From Aphelocoma coerulescens (taxonomy: Eukaryota; Chordata; Aves; Passeriformes; Corvidae): a DNA stretch of 64,000 bases. The notes beneath the pieces are model-generated. The model searched no databases. It was not told the origin of the DNA and worked only from the letters and a program-made list of their open reading frames with translations. Position numbers and translations under genes: made by a program. The stretch spans positions 1,190,807 through 1,254,806 of the forward strand of contig NC_091034.1 of assembly GCF_041296385.1 (NCBI RefSeq). The letters are read 5' to 3'. Below, piece by piece: positions 55,031 through 64,000 of this stretch; the stretch's first letter is position 1; each line of letters begins with the position of its first letter.

Positions 55031-55830
55031 CCCAGCCATAATTCCCAGTTCCCAGCCAATATTCCTGGTTCCGAGTCAGGATTCCCATTTCCCAACCAAT
55101 TTTTATGGATCCCAGCCAGTATTCCAAATTTCCAGCCAATATTCCCAATTCCCAGCCAACATTCCCATTTCCTGGCCAGTATTCCTGGTTCCCAGCCAAT
55201 ATTCCCAGTTCCCAGCCAATATTCCCAGTTCCCAGTAAAAATTCCCAATTCCCAGCCAATATTCCCAATTCCCAGCCAAGATTCCCAGTTCCCAGCCAAC
55301 ATTCCCAATTCCCAGTAAATATTCCCACTTCCCAGCTAGCATTCTGAATTCCCAGCCAATATTCCCAATTCGCAGCTGGTATTCCCAATTCCCAGCCAAC
55401 ATTCCCAATTCCCAGCCAACATTCCCAGTTCCAAGCCAAAATTCCCAATTCCCAGCCAATATTCCCAGTTCCCAGCCAACATTCCCAGTTCCCAGCCTAG
55501 ATTCCCAAATCCCAGTAAATATTCCCAATTCCCAGCCACTATTCCCAGTTCCCAGCCATAATTCCCAGTTCCCAGCCAACATTCCCAATTCCCAGCCAAC
55601 ATTCCCATTTCCTGGCCAGTATTCCCAGTTCCCAGCCAGTATTCCCAGTTCCCAGCCTAGATTCCCAAATCCCAGTAAATATTCCCAGTTCCCAGCCAAC
55701 ATTCCCAGTTCCCAGGCAAGATTCCCACTTCCCAGGCAACATTCCCAATTCCCAGCCAATATTCCCAGTTCCCAGCCATAATTCCCAGTTCCCAGTCAAT
55801 ATTCCCAGTTCCCAGCCGGTATCCTCAGTT
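55030..55830. repeat. 20-bp ATTCCCAGTTCCCAGCCAAT array
   Basis: About 40 units of ATTCCCAGTTCCCAGCCAAT with C/A variants (ATTCCCAATTCCCAGCCAAC, ATTCCCAAATCCCAGTAAAT). It begins exactly at the 3' end of a CR1 fragment. Confidence 0.94.
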
Positions 55831-55984
55831 CCCCATCCTGCCTGGGCACAGCTGGATGCTCCCCACAGATTCCCAAATCCCATTTTTTCCCAACCCCCCC
55901 CCGGCGCTTCCCGGGCTGGAATTTCCATTCCGCTTCCCAACTAAAACCACAAAACCCCCGAACCCTCCCAGATCTCCTGCGGAG

Positions 55985-56100
55985 TGAGAATGAATTAAAG
56001 GAATTAAAGGAATTAAATGAATTAAATGAATTAAATGAATTAAATTAATTAAATTAATTAGCGGCCATTGTGTCATTAATGCCAGACTTTAATTAAATCG
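55985..56100. repeat. GAATTAAA repeat and adjacent AT-rich element
   Basis: GAATTAAAGGAATTAAAG passes into repeats of GAATTAAAT and AATTAAATT, then AGCGGCCATTGTGTCATTAA with a SOX-like CCATTGTG and TAATTA-type cores. The repeat and the motif cluster may be one regulatory island. Confidence 0.6.
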
Positions 56101-58480
56101 TGTGGAGATAACGATTCCGGAGCTTCCCGCCAGCCGAACATTCCCAGGATGGAGAAATTCCTCCTGGAGCGGATCCGAGGCGAGTCCTGTCCTGCGGTGA
56201 AGCTCCAAGGCCGATTTTCCACCTAAAACCGGCTCCTTCTGCCTCTTCCTCTCCTCTTTTCCATCCTTTTGGAGCTCCCGGCTCTTTCCCGGGATCGAAT
56301 CCTGGGAGATCCGGGATCTCCTCAGCTCCTTCCCATCTCTGTGCCTTGGGAAAGGTGATCCCTCGGGACGTGGAGTGGCCGGATCTGGACCGACTTCCTG
56401 GAGTCACCCATGGAATTTGCCAGGGCGGGGTGGGGGTGGCTCATTCCAGGAATTCTTTGGAATGTTGGCTGCAGGAAAAGCTTCTCATCCAGCTCGCCGC
56501 ATCCCTTGCTCCTGGATGGATTTGAGCTACTCCAGAGGGGTGGGAATTCCGACCCGACCCTGTTTTCCGGGTGAGTCTGTGTCTTCCAACATCTCCAAGG
56601 TTATTCCCAGGTATTCCGTGGATTTTTCACCCTTTCCCAAGTCTCTGGTTGGGATTTGCAGGTGGAGTTTGGGCCATTCCTGAAATTCCCGGGATTTCTG
56701 TGGGAAAAAGGTGCCGGTTGGATTCCTAACCAGGAGAAGGTGCTCCCAGCTGGATTTTGAGCTGGAAAATGTTGGATTTCCCTGGCATTATCACCCTGCC
56801 CTAAAACCAGCCGCGTTCCCCCATCCCTGCCATTCCCAGCCTGGCAATTCCCACCGATTCCTCCTTCGTGGACACGGAGCAGGAACTCTTCCACATCCCG
56901 ATTTAATCCCAGTTCCTCGCCTCCCGCTGCCAGCGCAGCCACGGAACCGGATCGGGAACGACGAGCTCCGAGGCCTCGGGAGCGGCGCCGGAATGCGGAG
57001 GGGGCAGCTCCTTCCGTGGCCTTTTCCCAAGCTCCTTCTCCTGGCAGCATTCCAAGCAAACGCCGGAGGATTTGGGATTTGCTGGGGTTTTACTTCCCTT
57101 TGATATCCAGGAATTTTCATTCCAATTCCTCTGCTCGTCTCCCGCTTTTCGCTCCGCCCGTCATCCCCGCCGCTCCCAGCTGGAATGTTTCCCTCTCCGG
57201 CTCTTGGAGCTGGAAAAGCTCCTGGGAGAAGGTTTTGCTTTGAAGGAGCGGGAACGTCCCGGGACGGATATTCCTGGTGGTGACTCCTCGTCCTGTTCCC
57301 ATGTCCCCTGGGAGAGGGGATGTCTTCACGGATCTCCCAAGAGCTCCGAAATCCGGGAAGCAAAAGGAAAATCCTGGCTAAAAATCCCTTTCCTGCCAAT
57401 TCCTCCAGGTCCTTTTCCTCCTTGGAATATCTCCCGATCCAGCCCAAGGCTGGAGGGAACCGTGGTGTGCCAGGAAAGGCCACGGATGTGCCCAGAATTC
57501 CGAGAGACTCCGAGCTCCAGGAGAGCAAAGCCTCCTCTGAAAGGTTCCAAAACCTCTGGAAAAGCAGGATTTTCTCCTGGATATCGGCTCCATCAAAGCC
57601 AGGGTCTCCCAACCCTCTTGGATTCATCCCAGGGGGAGCCGGGTCGGGATCTTTCCCTTTTTCCTTCTCCTTCTCACTCCTGGCTTTGATTTATTCCTGT
57701 TGGATTTGCTCAAAAGCAGGAAAAACCTGGAGCTCCAGCTCCCGTTTTTCCAAGGCCGGGAGAGGATCAGAAGCTCCAAAGTCATTATTGACTAAATTCA
57801 TGGGTTTTGGAACAATATTTTATGGAAAATCACCTTTTTTCCCACTTTTTACTCTGGGGAAAAAAGAGTTCCCGATTTTCCTCTGGATCCGGCTGCTCTT
57901 CCACATCCTTTAAGGTCAATTCCATCCTTTCCCATTCCCAAATTTTGGCTGCCGAGGCCACGGCTTGAGCTGTGCTGCCCCAACCCCTCCTGTCCCATTC
58001 CTGACGTTCCTTGGGAATTCTGGCTCTTTTCCAAGGTTTTTTAGGATCCAAATCCTGCGGGCTGCAAAACGGGGCTTCTCCCACATCGCTCCCATTCCAG
58101 GGCTGTGTTCCCATCCCCACGGATCCTATTCCTACCTTTTATAGGGATGCTGATTTTCCTTGGATTGGGGAGCTTTGGGGGCTGGAAAATTGGGAAAAAC
58201 TCCGGTGCGCTCCTGCTAAAACACCAAGGAATTCTCCGGGGCTGCCCCGGGGGGAAAATCGGGATTTATTCCTTGGGGGAAACATTCCCAAAGCTGCCTG
58301 TCCTGGAAAAATTCCTCTCCAAAGGGCCCCGACCAAGGCCGGATTTATTTCTCCAGGAGCAGAGCCTGGAGGAGGGGAATTCCAGACCTGAGAAATGTGG
58401 GATTGGGGAAAGATGAGGAATGGGGAGGCTGGAAAAATCCCTGGGGGAAACTTCATTGGAGAAAAGATTGGAATTTTGTG
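56100..58480. other. single-copy sequence, nothing recognised
   Basis: About 2.4 kb, the longest array-free stretch near the end of the window. Many frames are open on both strands (for example 56791-57627 minus, 57072-57689 plus), but competing frames overlap and no protein is recognised. Confidence 0.5.
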
Positions 58481-59160
58481 GATTTGGGATCTATTTCGTG
58501 GATTCAGGAGCTATTTTGTGGATTTGGGATGTCTTTTCTGGATCTCGGATCTATTTTGTGGATCTGGGTTCCATTTTCTGGATCTGGGATATATTTTATG
58601 GATCTCGGATCAATTTTTTTGATTCGGGATCTATTTTGTGCATTTGGGATCGATTTTGTGGATTTAAGAGATATTTTGTGGATTTGGGATGTCTTTTCTG
58701 GATCTCGGATCTATTTTGCAGATCTGGGTTCCATTTTCTGGATTTGGGATATATTTTATGGATTTTGGATCTATTTTTTGGATTCGGGATCTATTTTGTG
58801 GATTTGGGGTATATTTTCTGGATCCGGGATATCTTTTCTGGATTTGGGCTCTATTTCGCGGATCTGGGTTCCATTTTCTGGATTTGGGATCTATTTTCTG
58901 GATTTAGGAGATATTTTCCTGGACCTGAAATTTATTTTCTGAATTTCAGATAGATTTTTGTGGATTTGGGATCTATTTTCTGGATCTGGGATCTACTTTA
59001 TGGATTTGGGATATATTTTCTGCATCCAGGATGTATTTTCAGGATTTGGGATCTATTTTGCGGATCTGGGATCCATTTTCTGGATTTGGGATTAATTTTC
59101 TGGATCTGGGGTTGATTTTCTGGATTTGGGATCTGTTTTCCCGATTCAGGTGTTTTCCCT
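58480..59160. repeat. 20-bp GATTTGGGATCTATTTTGTG array
   Basis: About 33 units of GATTTGGGATCTATTTTGTG/CTG with GGATCTGGGTTCCATTTTC variants. A higher-order block (about 200 bp around GGGATGTCTTTTCTGGATCT) recurs near 58525 and 58685. Confidence 0.93.
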
Positions 59161-60310
59161 TCCTGTGTGCAGTAGTTTGGATCCGTTTTCCAAGAAAATC
59201 TTCCCTGGCACCCTCGGATCCCTTTTTCCGCCTGTTTTTTCCAGCCCTGCTTCCTCCAGCTCTTCTCCAGGCGTTCGGATGGATTCAATCCCTCATTCCA
59301 GCCTCTTCCCGTCCCTCTCCTGCCCGAGGAGCAGCCATTTCCATATTTATTAAATTCCTTTCCCGGGATCAGCAATCCGCAGCTCATCCCGCTCCCAGCG
59401 CCGGGAGGTGGAGCAGGGATGGGAAGAGGGGGAAAATACGGACGGGAAAACACGTGGGAATCAGGATCTTGTTTTTCCTGCCTTATTCCCACTTTCTCCT
59501 CACCCTGGAGCTGCCGGGAGCCGGAGCAGACGGAATGGGAAACTCCACGTGGGATTTTCCAGCCCCGAGGATTCCGTGCTGGGATCCAAACGCTGCTTTC
59601 CACGGACGTAATGGATTCTCCTGGAGATGGGAGCAGGATTCATCCCGCGGGAATTCCGGCGCTGCCGCACGGATGTTTCACATCCCAGCTCCTGCTCCGG
59701 CTGCTCCCACAGTGATGGGAACGTGGAAAGATGGGAAGATGGGAAGCTGGGATCACGGGAAGGCCCTGGGATGGGAGGATCAGGGCAGGATTTGACAGCG
59801 ATTCCCAAATTCCGGAGGAGCGGCGCTGAACCGACGGCTCCTCCGGGCTGGCTCCAAAATCCTTTATCCCCATTTTCCCTGGCAAATCCCGGGAAGGATC
59901 CTCAGGGCTGAGGGGCAGCGGGATTTATCCCCTTTTCCCTCCTCCTGCTCAAAACCTGGAATTTGGCTCCGGCCTGCTCAGGCATCCCAAATCCCCATTT
60001 TGAGGCCTTGGAGCTTTTCCTCCCTGGGAATTCCCTCTGGGAATATTCACCCGCTGAGGTGCTGCTCCCAACCCCATCCTGAGCTCCTTTTCCTTCTACG
60101 GATGTCTGGGAATTGACCGAAATGTCTCCAATTTGGGTCAAATCCAAGGATTTTTAGCTCTCCTGCTGCAGTAGCTCGGGCTGCTGGCAGCGCTTCCATA
60201 ATCCACCTTTTTTATTGCAAGGAATAACGATACTCCAGGATGGCAAAATCCCACCAAACAGGAAAATCCCATTGACACCTTTGGGAATGAGCCTCAAACC
60301 CATGGATCCC
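59160..60310. other. single-copy sequence, nothing recognised
   Basis: No exon, transposon or array recognised. Only a short GATGGGAAGATGGGAAG repeat near 59730. Confidence 0.5.
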
Positions 60311-60595
60311 TCTGGGATCTGGAATTCCCAAAGGAAGCGGATCGACCCCTCCAGGCTCTGGAATTCCCAAAGGAAGTGGAGCAATCCTCCAGGCCCTGGA
60401 ATTCCCAAAGGAAACGGAACAGTCCTCCAGGCTCTGGAATTCCCAAAGGAAGCGGATCGGCCCCTCCAGGCTCTGGAATTCCCAAAGGAAGCGGATCGGC
60501 CCCTCCAGGCTCTGGAATTCCCAAAGGAAGTGGATCAGCCCCTCCAGGCTCTGGAATTCCCAAAGGAAGCAGATTGATCCCTCCGGGCTGTGGAT
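60310..60595. repeat. 39-bp GGCTCTGGAATTCCCAAAGG repeat
   Basis: About seven units of GGCTCTGGAATTCCCAAAGG plus AAGCGGATCGGCCCCTCCA. The 39-bp period keeps all frames in step, so an open frame continues through it. Confidence 0.93.
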
Positions 60596-61618
60596 TTGGG
60601 AGGAATTCCCCAATGGGAATGTGGGATGGAGCAGAATTTGGGAATCGGGGATGAGCCGTGCCGGGAGGTGCCAGCTGGGAATGGTGGGATTGTTTTTCCA
60701 GGAGTGTCAATATCCCGGGATCCATCCGGCGGTGTCGCTGTTTGAGCAGCCCCGGCTGTGTTTGCTCCTGAGCCTTTGGGGCGGGAAACGTGCGGAAAAG
60801 CCGCTCATCCCGGTGCCAGGCGCAGGGATCCCACCGGATCCGCTCCTGCCGCATTCCCGGCAGCTCCAGGCACCTGTCCAATCCCATTGATCCTGCTGAG
60901 CCTTCCCAGCCTTGGCTCTTCCCAAGGTTTAGGGCAGGAGCAGAGGTCGGGAAGGGACGGAGGCGGAGCTGGAAAAGCTCCCACTGCCAGCGGCATTCCC
61001 AGTTTGGGAATGTTCCAGCGCTCAGGGCAGGAACCCCCTGAATTCCCAAGGAAAACCCTTTTAGGAGTGATTTTCCCATGGAAAAATGGATTACCTATGG
61101 AAATATCCAGGAAAAATCCGGGATCAGGCTCCTGGAAGCTCCAGCGTGGGCGGAGAGAGGCGCTGGACACAAAGAGGACCTGACAGGCCTTGGGAAGTGA
61201 AGGATTGGGATGGACATCCGGAAAAAAATCCCAGAGATCTCCGGGATGAGAGGGCAGCAGGGGCCAGGCTCGGGGACCTGGCGTCACCTGCAGAGGGAGA
61301 AGATTCCATGAAAAACCAGGAAAAACAAGCGGCAGGAAGGAGGAACCGGTGCAAAGCCAGGGATGCTCCCACGAAATGCCCGAAATATCCTAAAATCCCA
61401 CTTTTTTTTGGGGAGCAGCTCTGGAGCAGTGCGGAGCCGTCCCCGCTTTTCCAAGGGGTTTTCCCTGTGTCCATCTGGATGGGAGAGGATTCCATGGGTT
61501 GGATTTGGAAAGTGCTCCAAGGGGTTTTTCCCGTTGTCCAGAGCCTCAGCCAGGTTTTTTTCGGGATTTGCACTGGAAATTTCCCCCGTGGAAGTGGCCC
61601 TGAGCATGAAATGAGGAG
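60595..61618. other. single-copy sequence, nothing recognised
   Basis: Unique GC-rich sequence without recognisable coding or mobile elements. Confidence 0.5.
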
Positions 61619-61735
61619 ATTATGGAATTCTGGGGAATTTCTGGGAATTTCTGGGATTTTTTGGGAATTTCTGGGATTTTTTGGGAATTTTTGGAAATTT
61701 TTGGGAATTTTTGGGAATTTTTGGGAATTTTTAGT
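61618..61735. repeat. GGGAATTTTT short repeat
   Basis: About nine units of TGGGAATTTCTGGGA/TTGGGAATTTT, 10-14 bp each. Confidence 0.88.
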
Positions 61736-62545
61736 GCCAGGCTTGGGATCCCCCGTCCTTCCCATCTATCCCAAAAATTCCACATCCAGGCACCGATCCC
61801 GTTTTATCCCTAAACATTCCCAAAGCAGCACTTCCAACCCTTCTTCCCAAAAAACCAACCCCTCATCCGACCTCCTGGATCCCTGCAGGATAAATCGGGA
61901 TTATTCCTGACTCCCCAAATCGGTGTTGAAATCCCAAATCCCGCGGAAATCCCAAATCCACTTCCCTCATCCAGGCAGGAATTTTGAGGCTCGGCTCCGA
62001 CTCCTCCTCATCCCTCACCTTCTTTGGAATGGGGAATTATTTCTCCCTTTTCCCACTTTTTTTCCAGGTTTCCCCATGCCAAAGCCACCAGAGAACCGCC
62101 TCGATCCCAAAAAATCCCGTGGGAATTCATGGGCAGCTCCGACCTGGCGCCGACTCCATCCCTCACCCCCTCAATTCCAAGGAAATTCCCGTTAAAATTC
62201 CAAATTCGTTTCGAGCCTCGAGTTTTCCCTTCTTTCCCCTCCCAATTCCCCAGTTTTTCCCAGCTCCTGGGATTTTCTGGAAGCTGGAGCCGGTGGCTCC
62301 GGGAGCACGGGGATATTCCCGGCCTTTCCTCGCTCCCGCTCTTGGATTTTCCTGCTGCCTTTCCCGGCTTTTGGTCACCGGGGGATTTTCCATCCCAATC
62401 CTCCCGTTTCTTTGGTTCCCAGACCCCATTCCAGGAGGGATTTCCCTGCTCAAAAATCCCTGGAATTTGTCCGAGGAGATGTTCCATCCAAATTTCCCCC
62501 CCGGGATTCATTTCCCAGGGCGACGCTCCAGAATAAATTCCCGAT
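61735..62545. other. single-copy sequence, nothing recognised
   Basis: No array or exon identified. Confidence 0.5.
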
Positions 62546-63260
62546 TATTCCAAATTTGGCACTTTCTCCTTAAATTTGGGACTTTCTCCTGAAAATTCGG
62601 GATTTCCTGCCCAAATTTGGGACTTTACCCCCCAAATTTGGAATTTCTCCCTAAATCTGGGACTTTCTCCCTGAATTTGGGATTTCCACCTCCAATTTGG
62701 GATTTTCTCCTTAAATTTGGGACTTTCTCCCAAAAAATTTGGGACTTTGTCTGTAAATCTGGGACTTTACCCAGAAAATTTGGGATTTTCTCCCTAGATT
62801 TGGGATTTTACCCCCCAAATTCAGGATTTTCTCCCTAAATTTGGGACTTTCTCCTCCACTTTGGGATTTCCACCTCCAATTTGGGATTTTCTCCTTGAAT
62901 TTGGGATTTTCTTACCCAATTTGGGACTTTCTCCCCAAAATTTGGGACTTTCTCCTTAAATCTGGGACTTTACCCCCAAAATTTGGGATTTTGTCCCTAA
63001 ATTTGGGGTTTTACCCCCCAAATTCTGGATTTTCTCCTTAAATTTGGGATTTTCTTACCCAGTTTGGGACTTTCTCCTCCAGTTTGGGGCTTTCTCGGTG
63101 AATTTGGGATTTCCTCCCTAAATATGGGACTTTCTCCCCAAAATTCGGGGTTTCCTCCTAAAATTTAGGACTTTCTCCCTGAATTTGGGACTTTCTCCCA
63201 AAATTCAGGACTTCTTCCCTGAACTTGGGGTTTTCTTCTCTAATTTGGGATTTAGCACCT
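62545..63260. repeat. about 20-bp AAATTTGGGACTTTCTCC array
   Basis: About 35 units of AAATTTGGGACTTTCTCC and AATTTGGGATTTTCTCC. Many read GGGACTTTCTCC or GGGATTTTCTCC, close to but one base off the kB decamer. Confidence 0.92.
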
Positions 63261-64000
63261 GGATTTGTTCTGGAAAGGTCGGGAAAAAAGAACCAAACTG
63301 GGAAATTTTCCCTTCGGGAGCCTCTTCTTGGCCCAAATTCCCATCGCCGAGGGCGGGTGGAGGAGACTCACCCGGAATGCGCTGCCCTGGATTCCGGCTG
63401 CTCCCAATGGACTGCAGGAAGGACGTTTGCACCTGGTTTTCCAGGCCGGATCGATCCCTCGGGAATCTGGGAAGGACGGGAGGGCACCAGCTCCATCCAA
63501 AAACAGGGATTGGTTTTTTTAGGGAGTGAAGGGATCCGGCTTTGCAAGGGGCAGCGGGAAAATCCTTCTTTATGAAAACATTGGGAATAATCGCCCCGGT
63601 GGATGCGCTCGGACGAGGCAGGAGCATCGTTCCCCACCGGCTCGGCTCATTCCGGCCCTTCCCAAGGCCGGGAATTCCCTGGGGCATTCCAAGGGAGCTC
63701 TCACCAGCCGTTGGATTCACAGGGAATTAAAAGCTGGGAGAAATCGGAGCGATCCGGACACGGATCCCACAATTTCCGTCGCTCCCTGTCTCCTCCGATG
63801 TCGTGGGAGCCGCCTGATGGGCCGGGAGCTGCTCCCGGGATTTGCCCGCGGAATCTGGAGGCTGCCAAGGAAGCTTTGCCTTCGGATCACAAATCCGGCT
63901 CGCAGCGTTCCGTGTTATTCCCGTTTATCCTTCTCCCACTGGATCACGGCTCAGGGCGGAGATTGTGCAGCCGGGGCTGAAATTCCCGTTGGGAAGGAGT
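63260..64000. other. single-copy sequence to window end, nothing recognised
   Basis: Unique sequence with overlapping open frames on both strands and no recognisable gene. The window ends without a further exon. Confidence 0.5.

Noticed and set aside
24050..64000. First exons of IGSF21 or another downstream gene
   Set aside because: Searched by eye for signal-peptide and Ig-domain sequence and for other recognisable proteins; none found. Synteny alone does not justify a call.

Overview
The window looks like avian genomic DNA, probably from a GC-rich microchromosome. The evidence is a vertebrate exon/intron gene with short introns, four decayed 3' tails of the bird-typical LINE CR1, no mammalian-type repeats, and an extreme load of tandem repeats. 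By my hand-drawn boundaries, about half of the 64 kb is minisatellite or low-complexity sequence. Species and chromosome cannot be read from the sequence. If synteny follows human 1p36.13 as I remember it, this would be the chicken chr21 counterpart.

Positions 1-24,050 hold the 3' half of one + strand gene, ARHGEF10L (Rho guanine-nucleotide exchange factor 10-like). Twelve exons were placed by protein similarity, splice sites and phase continuity: 2515-2699, 6291-6406, 6535-6662, 7822-7922, 10674-10795, 13429-13515, 13600-13820, 13907-14061, 16452-16597, 18371-18539, 21859-21981 and 23071-23552 (stop). Together they encode 677 residues: the end of the PH domain and the whole C-terminal WD40-like beta-propeller region. 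The catalytic DH domain lies upstream of the window. No frameshift or premature stop was seen. A 3' UTR with a Pumilio-type site and an AATAAA signal follows, ending near 24,050.

Every ARHGEF10L intron longer than about 120 bp carries its own tandem repeat: a 105-bp unit, (CCT)n, a GA-rich tract, a 21-bp unit, a 190-bp unit, a 13/15-bp unit, a GGGAAY hexamer, a 90-bp unit, an 8-bp unit and two different 11-bp units. The introns of 84, 86 and (putatively) 169 bp have none. The most striking array (18,506-19,745) is built from the last 34 nt of the preceding exon plus its 5' splice site and 56 nt of intron. It therefore carries a row of ready-made decoy splice donors.

Positions 24,050-64,000 contain no gene I can support. 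The region alternates further private minisatellites and long polypyrimidine tracts with single-copy stretches. Some of these single-copy stretches have homeodomain-, MEF2-, POU- and PBX/MEIS-like motifs and are candidate regulatory DNA. If gene order matches human, this is the gap between ARHGEF10L and IGSF21; that is inference. Many long open frames in the window, including a 2,106-codon antisense frame, are by-products of stop-poor repeats.
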